A DNA stretch of 64,000 nt from Litorilituus lipolyticus (GTDB lineage Bacteria; Pseudomonadota; Gammaproteobacteria; Enterobacterales; Alteromonadaceae): the NCBI RefSeq assembly GCF_006439335.1, contig NZ_SAWY01000018.1, forward strand, positions 27,174 through 91,173, given 5' to 3'. The notes below the pieces were generated by a model. It was given only the letters and a program-made list of their open reading frames with translations. It made no database searches and was not told the origin of the DNA. A program made the translations under genes and the position numbers. Positions within the stretch are counted from its first letter, which is position 1, and every line of letters begins with the position of its first letter. Shown one piece after another: positions 53,558 to 62,762 of the stretch.

Positions 53558-55801
53558 ATGATCATCAAGCAAATTACATTTATAGCATTTTTTATAGTAT
53601 TTTTTATATTCACGATTTCAGCTACTGAATATGTCGGGGTAAAACAATGTGAAAGTTGTCATCAAAAAGAATACCAAGCATGGCAAGGGTCTCATCATGA
53701 CATGTCAATGAAACACGCTAATAGTGCTTCTGTACTTGGTAACTTTACTGATTTCAAATTTGTTGAAAACAATCAAGCTAATCGCTTTTATCGTAAAGAA
53801 AACCAGTATTGGGTTAATATAAAAGGGCCTGATGGTAAATTTCATGATTATCAAATTAAATACACCTTTGGCTATGAACCACTACAACAATATATGGTTG
53901 AGTTTGATGATGGCCGAGTGCAATTAATCCCTTTCGCTTGGGACTCTCGCCCAAAAAGCCAAGGTGGTCAGCGTTGGTTCAATTTATACCCGCAATTCAC
54001 ACAAAATCATCAAGAGTTTTTCTGGACTAATACAGGACAGAACTGGAACTATATGTGTGCTGATTGCCACTCCACCAATGTCAGCAAAAACTTTGATGTA
54101 GAAAGTAACAGCTATAAAACAGCCTTCAGTGAAATTAACGTTGCCTGTGAAGCATGCCATGGGCCTGCAAGTGAACATATTAAATGGACAAAACAAATAA
54201 ATACTGATGATAATATTGATAAAGGCTTTTCTCGGGATTTATCAAGATCAGTTAAAGCGTGGGCATTAAAAGACAATGCAACAACTATGTCACCTACTTC
54301 AATCAAGCATAGTCAACAAAACCTCGTGTGTGCTCAATGTCATAGTCGCCATGTCCAAATAAGTGATAAAGATCATATCGCAGCCAATGAATTTGGCGAA
54401 CGATACATGCTGAGCTTAATCAACTCATCCTTATATTACCCTGATGGCCAAGTTTATGATGAGAATTTTGTCTATGGTTCTTTTTTACAAAGCAAAATGA
54501 ACGCTAATGGCGTGGTCTGTAGTAATTGTCATGATCCTCACTCTGCTCAACTCACCTTACCTCAAGAAGTTATTTGTTTACAATGTCATCAAGCAGATAA
54601 CTACGCTAATAAAAAACATCACAATCACAAAGAGTCATCCGCAGGTGCTCAGTGTGTTAATTGTCATATGCCTGAAACTACATACATGCAGGTTGATAAT
54701 CGACGTGATCATGGTTGGCATATTCCAAGGCCTGATTTTGCCCAACAATTTAATACACCAGACTCTTGCTTAACATGCCATCAAGATAAAGATAGCCAAT
54801 GGAGTGATAAACATGTTTTGTCATGGTTCCCTGATTCAACAATTAGAAGAGATGAACACTTTGCTCCCGTGTTTGCTGCTGCTGACCTAAATTACCCAGG
54901 TATATCTAAAGAGCTCTCTAAAATTGCGCAAACTAAACCTTACCCAGCAATCATTCGCGCATCTGCCCTTGATAGATTGGCCAATAAAGTCGATACAAAT
55001 AGTTTAATCGCCATTGCTCGGGCAGTTAAAAGTGAAGAAAGTATCATACGCTTAGGTGCAATAAACGGTGCAATACAATTGCCTGCAGTTGAAAGGTGGC
55101 GAGTGCTCTCCCCTTTATTAACCGACGAAGTTCTTGCCGTTCGAGCTGAAGCAGCCTCTGCGCTTACGCCACTTTGGCAAGAGTTGAACCCTGATCAGCA
55201 ACACCTTTTACAATCAGCACTAAACGATTACTTATCAATACAGCATTTTAATAATGATCGAGGCTTCGCACATACCAATACGGCGAATATACTTGTACAC
55301 CAAGGTAAGTACACTGAAGCACAACAAGCCTATCAACAAAGCATAAAAATCGAACCTTATTTTGCGCGTGCTTATATTAATTTAGCTGAGCTGTATCGGT
55401 TACAAAAAAACAATAAACAAACTTTAATAACGCTATTAAACGGCTTTGAAAAAATACCCGATAGTGCTGAGTTAGCTTATGCGCTTGGTTTAGCCTACAT
55501 CAGGAACAAGCAGGCAACAAAAGCCAACCTCTTCTTCGCTAAGGCAACTGAGTTTGCACCTGAAAATAGCAACTATTTTTATGTCTATGGTATTAGTTTA
55601 GAACAAACTCAACCATTAGATGCCTACAAAGCATTGTTACAAGCATACAGACTTAGTAACAACCCTCAGCACTTATACACACTATGTGATATGCAGTTAA
55701 GGAATAACTCTTCGCAAGCCAAGCAATGTTTATCTAAATTAAGCAAAGTGGCTCCTGATAATGTGATAAAGCAACTTAAAGCACAGTACAAAATAAATTA
55801 A
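53558..55801 (+). CDS. Octaheme c-type cytochrome with HEAT-like and TPR regions
   Basis: 747 residues. A signal peptide (about 1-22) leads to eight CXXCH haem motifs between about residue 29 and 410: CESCH, CADCH, CEACH, CAQCH, CSNCH, CLQCH, CVNCH and CLTCH. After this comes a helical region with HEAT-like repeats (RLANKVDTNSLIAIARAVKSEESIIRLGAIN), then TPRs from about 590 (YTEAQQAYQQSIKIEPYFARAYINLAELYRLQKN). The protein should be periplasmic. The substrate is not evident; relatives handle nitrogen or sulfur oxyanions or serve as electron conduits. The gene has its own promoter and terminates before moxR. Confidence 0.85.
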   Translation: MIIKQITFIAFFIVFFIFTISATEYVGVKQCESCHQKEYQAWQGSHHDMSMKHANSASVLGNFTDFKFVENNQANRFYRKENQYWVNIKGPDGKFHDYQIKYTFGYEPLQQYMVEFDDGRVQLIPFAWDSRPKSQGGQRWFNLYPQFTQNHQEFFWTNTGQNWNYMCADCHSTNVSKNFDVESNSYKTAFSEINVACEACHGPASEHIKWTKQINTDDNIDKGFSRDLSRSVKAWALKDNATTMSPTSIKHSQQNLVCAQCHSRHVQISDKDHIAANEFGERYMLSLINSSLYYPDGQVYDENFVYGSFLQSKMNANGVVCSNCHDPHSAQLTLPQEVICLQCHQADNYANKKHHNHKESSAGAQCVNCHMPETTYMQVDNRRDHGWHIPRPDFAQQFNTPDSCLTCHQDKDSQWSDKHVLSWFPDSTIRRDEHFAPVFAAADLNYPGISKELSKIAQTKPYPAIIRASALDRLANKVDTNSLIAIARAVKSEESIIRLGAINGAIQLPAVERWRVLSPLLTDEVLAVRAEAASALTPLWQELNPDQQHLLQSALNDYLSIQHFNNDRGFAHTNTANILVHQGKYTEAQQAYQQSIKIEPYFARAYINLAELYRLQKNNKQTLITLLNGFEKIPDSAELAYALGLAYIRNKQATKANLFFAKATEFAPENSNYFYVYGISLEQTQPLDAYKALLQAYRLSNNPQHLYTLCDMQLRNNSSQAKQCLSKLSKVAPDNVIKQLKAQYKIN

Positions 55802-55871
55802 ACTTTTAGTTAACATAGTCAAACTTATTCGCTAAATTTAACAAGACGAAAAATATATTAAGGGATGAATA

Positions 55872-56837
55872 ATGAGTCAAAGCTTAGAAGCCTTGCAGCA
55901 ATTAAAAAATCAAATTCAGCAATCTGTTATCGGGCAAGAGCATGTTGTTGATTGTTTGCTTTTAGCATTGCTCACTAATGGTAATGTACTGCTTGAAGGT
56001 TTACCTGGAACCGCGAAAACACGTTCAGTTAAAAGTCTCGCTAAATCTTTAACCGTTGATTTAGGTCGCGTTCAATTCACCCCTGACTTATTACCTTCTG
56101 ATGTTACAGGTACTGAGGTTTACCAAGAGGTAGAAGGTAAACCAACATTAACATTTCAACCAGGACCTGTATTTAATAATATCTTACTTGCTGATGAAAT
56201 TAATCGCTCGCCTGCTAAAGTGCAAGCTGCCCTTCTTGAAGCGATGGAAGAAAGACAAATTACCGTTGCAGGTAAAACCTATACCCTACCTAAACTTTTT
56301 ATGGTACTTGCAACACAAAATCCAATTGAGCAAGAAGGTACCTACCCTTTACCAGAAGCACAAATGGATCGCTTTATCATGAAAGTTACTGTGGATTATC
56401 CTGACGATGAAGCTGAAGCACAGATCATTAATTTAGTTCGTAGTGAAGAAAAATCGGTTGCTGAGTTTTCAACTATAGATCCTGAACATATTTTCTCAGC
56501 ACGAGAAGAAATTCATCAAATTCATATGAGTGAAGCCATAGTCAATTACATTGTTGCTATTGTTATGGCAACCAGAAAACCAGAGCGTTTCGTTGACTCC
56601 CCGTTAAAGCAATGGGTAAGTGTTGGTTCAAGCCCAAGAGCGAGTATTTCCATTGATAAATGTGCACGAGCGGCTGCATGGTTAAAAGGCAAAACCTTTG
56701 TTGACCCTGACGATGTACGAGGCATTGTTCATAGTGTATTACGTCACCGTATTGTGCTCAGTTACGATGCCATGGCTGACGGTATCACCGCAGATCATGT
56801 CATTGATGAAATTTTAACTCAGGTAGCCGTTGCATAA
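55872..56837 (+). CDS. MoxR-family AAA+ ATPase
   Basis: 321 residues. Walker A is GLPGTAKT (about 44-51), Walker B LLADEINRSPAKVQAALLEAMEE, and the sensor region TQNPIEQEGTYPLPEAQMDRF is present; the lid domain ends HRIVLSYDAM. MoxR ATPases act as chaperones with VWA proteins, here those encoded downstream. It is the first gene of a seven-gene operon. AGGGA precedes the ATG. Confidence 0.95.
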   Translation: MSQSLEALQQLKNQIQQSVIGQEHVVDCLLLALLTNGNVLLEGLPGTAKTRSVKSLAKSLTVDLGRVQFTPDLLPSDVTGTEVYQEVEGKPTLTFQPGPVFNNILLADEINRSPAKVQAALLEAMEERQITVAGKTYTLPKLFMVLATQNPIEQEGTYPLPEAQMDRFIMKVTVDYPDDEAEAQIINLVRSEEKSVAEFSTIDPEHIFSAREEIHQIHMSEAIVNYIVAIVMATRKPERFVDSPLKQWVSVGSSPRASISIDKCARAAAWLKGKTFVDPDDVRGIVHSVLRHRIVLSYDAMADGITADHVIDEILTQVAVA

Positions 56838-56847
56838 AGGACAAAAT

Positions 56848-57816
56848 ATGTCTGAACAGTCCATGCCTGATTTAAAAAATAAACAAGCTGACCATCAAGT
56901 TTATGCGAGCTTAAACGAATTAAGGCGTCTCCAATATAAGACTCAAGGGTTTAATTTTTTACCAAATCAACCTGTTAATAGCCTACTTTCAGGTAAACAT
57001 GTCTCACGTTTACGTGGTCGAGGGCTTAATTTTGAAGAGCTTAGACATTATCGAGCTGGAGACGATATTCGTTCAATGGACTGGAAAGTCACGCAACGAA
57101 CAGGAAAACCACACATTAAGGTTTATACAGAAGAAAAAGAGCGTAATGTTTTCTTAGCTATAGATCAAAGAATGACGATGTTTTTCGGCAGCCAAGGTAA
57201 GATGAAGTCAGTCATAGCTGCAGAAGTTGCCGCTTTAATGGCTTGGCGCATCATTGAAACAGGCGACAGAATTGGTGCCGTTATTTACAATGATGATGAT
57301 ATTAAAGTTATCCCCGCAAAACGTGGCCACCAGCATGTTGTCAGTATACTTTCTGAAATTATCAAAAAAAATCATCAACTCTGCGTAACCAATAATCATA
57401 TATCTTCTGAACAATCCGCTTTTTCAAGCTCATATAATAAAATGCTTATTAAACTTCGTAATGTCTGTGGGCATAATGCGTTAGTAATACTCATTGGTGA
57501 TGGTCACGGCTGGAATAACCAAAGTAGTGACAACATTAAACAATTGCGTCAACATAATGAAGTGATTGCCTGTCACGTATTTGATCCTTTAGAGATGCAA
57601 CTTCCTGAAATGTCGCAAATGGTTGTGAGTGATGGTAATTGGCAAATTCAGTTTTCGTCTGAAGACACACAAACACAACAAAAATATCAAGCAGAAATAG
57701 CACAGCAACTTAAAACCTATTCTGATACAGCCAAAAAGTATCGCATACCACTATTATCGATCAACACGTTAACCCCCGTTGAAAAACAAGTGCGTAAAGC
57801 TTTTGGTGGGGGTTAA
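56848..57816 (+). CDS. DUF58 domain protein of the Bat operon
   Basis: 322 residues from ATG 56848 (AAAGGA upstream). The DUF58 core GLNFEELRHYRAGDDIRSMDWKVTQRTGKPHIKVYTEEKERNVFLAID is at about 67-115, followed by a VWA-like part with AIDQRMTMFFGS, where the MIDAS residues look incomplete. Cytoplasmic. It is predicted to work with MoxR and the VWA partners. It is 10 bp downstream of moxR. Confidence 0.93.
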   Translation: MSEQSMPDLKNKQADHQVYASLNELRRLQYKTQGFNFLPNQPVNSLLSGKHVSRLRGRGLNFEELRHYRAGDDIRSMDWKVTQRTGKPHIKVYTEEKERNVFLAIDQRMTMFFGSQGKMKSVIAAEVAALMAWRIIETGDRIGAVIYNDDDIKVIPAKRGHQHVVSILSEIIKKNHQLCVTNNHISSEQSAFSSSYNKMLIKLRNVCGHNALVILIGDGHGWNNQSSDNIKQLRQHNEVIACHVFDPLEMQLPEMSQMVVSDGNWQIQFSSEDTQTQQKYQAEIAQQLKTYSDTAKKYRIPLLSINTLTPVEKQVRKAFGGG

Positions 57817-57817
57817 A

Positions 57818-58339
57818 ATGTCAATAATAAGAACCTTTATACCAACAGTTCAATTCGAACAACCTTGGGGAAATTATTTACTCGATAAACTAGTTGAAAC
57901 AACTGCGCCTGAAGCCATTAGTTGGTTGCCACAAACCTTAGGCTGGAAAATCATTTTTACTGCCCTAATATTCTATACCTGCTATAAAGCATATCTTGCC
58001 TATAAAAAATACAAGAGAAACGTATATCGACGTAATGCCCTTGCATGGATAAAGCATTATCAAACCGATGAAGAATGGTTTTATCGGCAACTACCAAGTT
58101 TACTACGTAAAACAGCAATTACAGCTTTTGATAGAGCGCATGTGACTTCATTAATGGGTAATGATTGGGAAAAATGGTTAGATGCGCAATGTAAACAATC
58201 AGAGTTTTCTTCACGTTGCTCAACACAATTACATCAACTTGCTTTCTCCCCTGATTTCAATTTAACACCACAAGAAAAGATAGTGTTAGTGCAACAAATA
58301 TCTACTTGGATCAAATTTCACAGGAGGCAGCATGATTGA
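57818..58339 (+). CDS. DUF4381 domain protein of the Bat operon
   Basis: 173 residues from ATG 57818 with GGTGGGGG upstream. One membrane helix (about 38-60, IIFTALIFYTCYKAYLAY) is followed by a cytoplasmic helical region (WIKHYQTDEEWFYRQLPSLLRKTAITAFDR) typical of DUF4381, ending near a ATG of the next gene. The role is unknown beyond its place in this operon. Confidence 0.85.
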   Translation: MSIIRTFIPTVQFEQPWGNYLLDKLVETTAPEAISWLPQTLGWKIIFTALIFYTCYKAYLAYKKYKRNVYRRNALAWIKHYQTDEEWFYRQLPSLLRKTAITAFDRAHVTSLMGNDWEKWLDAQCKQSEFSSRCSTQLHQLAFSPDFNLTPQEKIVLVQQISTWIKFHRRQHD

Positions 58340-59348
58340 ATTTGCCCACCCTGAATTTTTAATATTACTACCACTGCCCTTATTAATCATTTGGTTGGCT
58401 CCAGCTTATAAAGAAAGAAAGCCGTCAGTGAAAGTGCCCTATTTCGCCCGCTTAGTCGATGTCACAGGTGAAAAGCCTGAAAGTGGTGCTGTGTTATTAA
58501 GTCGAAATAATATTCAACGATTTTTTATTGCATTAGCATGGTTATGCCTAGTTACAGCAATGACAAAACCAGAAAAAATTGGCCCAGCCATTGAACAGCA
58601 AAAATCAGCGCGAGATTTGATGGTTGCTGTTGATTTATCAGGCTCCATGTCTGTTGAAGACTTTACCTTAGAGAATAATAAAACAGTAGACAGGTTATCA
58701 GCTGTTAAACAAGTCTTAGCAACTTTTGCTCAGCATCGTGAGCATGACCGATTAGGTTTAATTTTGTTTGGTGATGCCCCCTACTTACAAGCACCATTCA
58801 CTGCAGACATTACCACGTGGCTAACATTACTTAATGAAAGTGAAATTGGTATGGCAGGTCAAAGCACAGCTTTTGGTGATGCTATTGGTTTAGCTATCAG
58901 TGTATTTGAAAGCTCTGAAACTAAAAACCGTGTTCTTATTGCGTTAACCGATGGAAATGATACCGGCTCCAAAGTACCGCCAATTGAAGCCGCAAAGGTT
59001 GCAGCACGTTATGATATTAAAATTTATACCATCGCAATCGGTGATCCTACGGCTGTGGGTGAAGAGAAAGTTGATCTTGATGTTTTACAACAAATGAGTG
59101 ATATAACAGGCGGTAAAAGCTTTCAAGCCCTAAATCGAGAGGAGTTACAGCAAGTTTACCAAGAAATTAACATTATGGAGCCACAACTATTCGATTCGTT
59201 ATCGTTTAGACCTCGCACGAGTATTCATCATTATCCAATAATTTTATTTGCTTCTATTTACCTAATTTCTCTCTCGTTAGTTAGCCTACGCTTTTATATA
59301 AAAAGAAAGCGCCTAAAAACTCTAAAATCAGCTAATGAGGTCAATTAA
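58332..59348 (+). CDS. BatA-like VWA membrane protein
   Basis: 338 residues. Hydrophobic helices at both ends (about 8-25, 58-76 and 305-325) frame a VWA domain with MIDAS motif DLSGSMS (about 95-101), then FGDAPYLQAPFT, and ALTDGNDTG. The intact DxSxS motif predicts metal-dependent ligand binding on the periplasmic or cytoplasmic face. AGGAGG lies just before the ATG, and the gene overlaps the DUF4381 gene by 8 bp. Confidence 0.93.
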   Translation: MIEFAHPEFLILLPLPLLIIWLAPAYKERKPSVKVPYFARLVDVTGEKPESGAVLLSRNNIQRFFIALAWLCLVTAMTKPEKIGPAIEQQKSARDLMVAVDLSGSMSVEDFTLENNKTVDRLSAVKQVLATFAQHREHDRLGLILFGDAPYLQAPFTADITTWLTLLNESEIGMAGQSTAFGDAIGLAISVFESSETKNRVLIALTDGNDTGSKVPPIEAAKVAARYDIKIYTIAIGDPTAVGEEKVDLDVLQQMSDITGGKSFQALNREELQQVYQEINIMEPQLFDSLSFRPRTSIHHYPIILFASIYLISLSLVSLRFYIKRKRLKTLKSANEVN

Positions 59349-59350
59349 AG

Positions 59351-60313
59351 ATGGACTTCACTTACCTACAACATTTTCATTTTCTCAGGCCTTATTGGTT
59401 CTTAGCGTTCGTCGCATTCATAATTATTTTAAAACTGTTTGCTCAACGGGATGACACGTTAGCCATGTGGCGTAACGTTATGTCGACTAGCATATTGAAA
59501 AGTCTGACCGTTGAAGGAAATAACAAAAACTTACTGTCTCCACAGAAACTTTCGTTGGTTTTATCCATCCCCCTATGTATTGTGCTAATGGGCCCTACAT
59601 GGCAACAACAGCCCTCTCCTTTTAGTGAAAATAATGCCCCGCTAATTATTGCCTTAGATGTATCTGAAACAATGGAGCAAAGTGACGTACAACCCAATAG
59701 ACTCCTTAGAGCAAAGCAAAAAGTTTTACAATTGCTCGAATTAAGGGGCGATACAAAAACAGCACTAATTGCCTATGCTGGTAGTGCCCATATTGTAATG
59801 CCAATAACCAATGATAGAGAAATGATCAGGCATTTTCTTGATGTATTGACACCAAATTTAATGCCTAAAGAAGGCAAAGTACCTGAAGCAGCCTTACCTT
59901 TAGCAAAAGGGCTCTTCGCTTCAAGTCAGGTCCCGGGAACATTACTGATAATTGGTGATGGCGCAACATCGAATACAAGTAAACAGTTCGAGCAATTCTT
60001 CAATCAACAACCCCATCAGTTAATTGTATGGGCTATCGGCAAACCTGAAGAAGAACTAAACAACGACTCTGACAATGTCATCGCAATGCAATTGCCACAA
60101 TTACAAGCTTTAGCAGATTCAGGAGGCGGAAGACTTGTAACTATGAGCCACGACCAGCAAGATATTGACCAAGTAAATCGCTATATAGAGCATAACTTAG
60201 TGATAGTAGAAGATGAAAGCCGCCCTTGGCATGATTCCGGTTATCCACTTGTTTTCGTGATGGCGTTCATTTTTCTTTTTTGGTTTAGAAAAGGCTGGAC
60301 TTTACAATGGTAA
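59351..60313 (+). CDS. BatB-like VWA membrane protein
   Basis: 320 residues. Membrane helices at about 15-30, 65-78 and 298-315 surround a second VWA domain. Its MIDAS motif is DVSETM, a D-x-S-x-T variant, with TALIAYAGSAHIVMPIT and IGDGAT. It begins 3 bp after BatA and overlaps the TPR gene by 7 bp. It probably pairs with BatA in a membrane complex. Confidence 0.9.
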   Translation: MDFTYLQHFHFLRPYWFLAFVAFIIILKLFAQRDDTLAMWRNVMSTSILKSLTVEGNNKNLLSPQKLSLVLSIPLCIVLMGPTWQQQPSPFSENNAPLIIALDVSETMEQSDVQPNRLLRAKQKVLQLLELRGDTKTALIAYAGSAHIVMPITNDREMIRHFLDVLTPNLMPKEGKVPEAALPLAKGLFASSQVPGTLLIIGDGATSNTSKQFEQFFNQQPHQLIVWAIGKPEEELNNDSDNVIAMQLPQLQALADSGGGRLVTMSHDQQDIDQVNRYIEHNLVIVEDESRPWHDSGYPLVFVMAFIFLFWFRKGWTLQW

Positions 60314-61038
60314 ATTCAATGCACTTTATCCAGATAAAGAAGCTCACAAATTATATTCATCATCATAAATCTTGGATTATAACTGCCATTGTGTCATCTT
60401 TGGTTTGCTTTGCTTTACTTAAACCGCAAGCTTTTATGGATTTATGGCTGACTAAGGATCAACAAGGCCAACTACTGTTTCATCAAGGAAAATATAATCA
60501 AGCGAGCAAAACCTTTGTTGATAACCGTTGGCAAGCTTATAGTGCTTATGGCGCTCAAGAATATAAAACCTCAGCTACCCTATACGGCCAATTCACTGAA
60601 AAAGAAGACTTACTTGCTCAAGCTAATGCATTAGCACATGGGCGAGAATACATTAAGGCACGTGATTTATACCAATCTATAATACAAACATTTCCAAATT
60701 ATACTGCTGCCCAAAAAAATATAGCAATAGTTCAAGACATTATTGATGAAATTAATCTTCTCTCTGCGAACCAACAAGCCGAGCAAGGCGAATCTTCTAA
60801 AGATCTTGGTGATGAGCCACAAACGGCAGATGGTGCAGAGCGACAAGATGGGCCACCACAAGAACTTGAACAATTGACAGCTGAGCAGCTACTCCTTGAT
60901 GATAACTTAAACGAAATGTGGCTTAGGCAGGTACAAAAAAATCCTGCTCGTTTTCTATCCCATAAGTTTTACTTACAGTTATCTTCAACTAAAAAAGCAA
61001 CTATAAGTGATGCTGATGAGAGTACTGCTAATGATTAA
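60307..61038 (+). CDS. TPR membrane protein of the Bat operon (BatC-like)
   Basis: 243 residues. One membrane helix (about 20-38) precedes TPR-like units (GQLLFHQGKYNQASKTF, SATLYGQFTE, ALAHGREYIKARDLYQSIIQTFPNYTAAQKN). The acidic Gln/Glu-rich linker ends near a conserved LWLRQVQKNPARFLSHKF segment, which is typical of BatC-type proteins in this position. It overlaps the next gene (ATGATTAA). Confidence 0.85.
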   Translation: MVNSMHFIQIKKLTNYIHHHKSWIITAIVSSLVCFALLKPQAFMDLWLTKDQQGQLLFHQGKYNQASKTFVDNRWQAYSAYGAQEYKTSATLYGQFTEKEDLLAQANALAHGREYIKARDLYQSIIQTFPNYTAAQKNIAIVQDIIDEINLLSANQQAEQGESSKDLGDEPQTADGAERQDGPPQELEQLTAEQLLLDDNLNEMWLRQVQKNPARFLSHKFYLQLSSTKKATISDADESTAND

Positions 61039-62356
61039 ATCACATATGAAGTTTTTCTCTTTTATGAAAGTTTCTCTTATTAAATTTCTTGCTGTATTTA
61101 TTCTTTCGATTATTAATATGAAATTAGCTTTCGCAAGCAACATAGCACAACTTATTCTAGAAAATCAGTTATTAATCAGCGCTCAGATTAGAAATGAAAA
61201 TACACCTATCGTAGGGCAACCTGTCGTTATATCGATTGAAATTGCCACTAACCGATGGTTTTCAAGCGGAACTCGAGTTAAGCCGTTTAAACTATCTAAC
61301 ACCGTTATATTAGCCCACAGTGAGTTAGCAATTAACGGGAGCAGACGTATAAATGGTGAAACTTGGAGTACGCAAACACGTGAAATCACGCTATATCCAA
61401 CAAAGCAAGGTGATTATCAACTTCCGCCTATTGAAGTTTTTGTTTCCGTCAATACAGAGCAATATGGCATCGTTGAAGGCACAAGCACAACAGAAGCTCT
61501 ACATTTTTCAACCGTTTTACCTGAAGCATTAGCTGAAATCCAACATTATATCGTTTCACCTAAAGTCACTGTTGAAATTGATGGTACGTTAAATAATGAA
61601 GAGCCTTACTCACTTGGTGAAGCTATTAGCCAGACAATTACTATAACTGCAGAAAATACGCCTGCCATGATGATCCCCCCTCTTGAACTTCCAACAATAG
61701 AAGGGGTAAGTATTTATCAAACACCAACGCGTATTTTCGATAAAAGTAATAGGGGCTCACTACTCGGTACGCGCATAGAGAGTAATACCTATATTTTTGA
61801 ATTTTCAGGCACATACCAAATAGCAGAACAAACTGTGTTCTGGTGGAATACACAAACCCAGCAATTAGAGCAAATAACCATTCCTGCCCAACAGTGGCAG
61901 GTTTCTGGGCAAGGTTTGACAGCAAAGGTAAATAAAGCTTGGCTAAATCATTTTAATAACAAATTGTTTTTGATTGTACTCATAACTCTTTCAGTATTGT
62001 TATGTCTTGTTTTCTTGTTAAAACGATATCGTACTTGGCTAATCATGTTTTATAAAACACAAACTAAACAAGAGCAGCGTAAACTTGCCTCAGCTTTTAT
62101 ACGAGCGATTAATAAACAGCAATACCCTACAGCTTGCCAAATTTTATATCGATACCATTGGCATATTAACAAACAAAATGTGATACCAAGTAATCCATTA
62201 TTGTCACAGCTTAATCAACAAACTTTCAAAAAAACAACAAGTAAAGAACAGCAATTCACAGAGGTTCAAGCAAAAAAGTTACTAAAATATATCAGGTCAT
62301 TAGCAAAAATTAAGCAGGTTTCCACACCAAATAAACACATAAATTTGAATAACTAA
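61031..62356 (+). CDS. BatD-like membrane-anchored protein
   Basis: About 441 residues from ATG 61031, whose start overlaps the previous stop; ATG 61046 is an alternative giving the signal peptide MKFFSFMKVSLIKFLAVF. The periplasmic part consists of BatD immunoglobulin-like domains (ENTPIVGQPVVISIEIAT, GEAISQTITITAENTPAMMIPPLELP, QTPTRIFDKSN, GTRIESNTYIFEFSGTYQI). A membrane helix lies at about 320-340, and a basic cytoplasmic tail follows. It closes the operon. Confidence 0.88.
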   Translation: MIKSHMKFFSFMKVSLIKFLAVFILSIINMKLAFASNIAQLILENQLLISAQIRNENTPIVGQPVVISIEIATNRWFSSGTRVKPFKLSNTVILAHSELAINGSRRINGETWSTQTREITLYPTKQGDYQLPPIEVFVSVNTEQYGIVEGTSTTEALHFSTVLPEALAEIQHYIVSPKVTVEIDGTLNNEEPYSLGEAISQTITITAENTPAMMIPPLELPTIEGVSIYQTPTRIFDKSNRGSLLGTRIESNTYIFEFSGTYQIAEQTVFWWNTQTQQLEQITIPAQQWQVSGQGLTAKVNKAWLNHFNNKLFLIVLITLSVLLCLVFLLKRYRTWLIMFYKTQTKQEQRKLASAFIRAINKQQYPTACQILYRYHWHINKQNVIPSNPLLSQLNQQTFKKTTSKEQQFTEVQAKKLLKYIRSLAKIKQVSTPNKHINLNN

Positions 62357-62413
62357 ATGAAGTAAACGGCTTCACCTTAATTACTTAATCAATAATCTCA
62401 ATAAGGAACTCAT

Positions 62414-62761
62414 ATGTTAGATTATTTTGCCCTATTTCTAGTATTTTTCGTTGCCCTAGTCATTTTTTACGGCATCATCGCAATCCATGATATCCCTTAT
62501 GAGATTGCCAAAAAGCGTAATCATCCACAGCAAGATGCTCTTCACATCGCTGGCTGGGTTAGCTTATTTACTTTACATGTGCTTTGGCCATTTCTATGGA
62601 TCTGGGCAACATTATATCGAGAAGATAGAGGCTGGGGATTTTCTCATAAAACAACTGCATCTATGAATGACTTAGCTGCCATGCAAGAAGAGATTGCAAC
62701 ATTAAAAGTTCAGCTTGACGACCTTCATAGTCAAGTTATTGAACAACGCGAGGAGAAGTAA
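62414..62761 (+). CDS. yiaW: DUF3302 membrane protein, YiaW-like
   Basis: 115 residues. Two membrane helices (about 2-24 and 46-68) with the conserved HDIPYEIAKKRNHPQQDALHIAGWVSLFTLHVLWPFLWIWA block, then a coiled tail (MQEEIATLKVQLDDLHSQVIEQ). This matches E. coli YiaW, found beside the HlyD-type YiaV. The next gene here is the YiaV homologue, so the pair is conserved. The GAGGAG ribosome binding site of the next gene lies within its last codons. Confidence 0.85.
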   Translation: MLDYFALFLVFFVALVIFYGIIAIHDIPYEIAKKRNHPQQDALHIAGWVSLFTLHVLWPFLWIWATLYREDRGWGFSHKTTASMNDLAAMQEEIATLKVQLDDLHSQVIEQREEK

Positions 62762-62762
62762 T

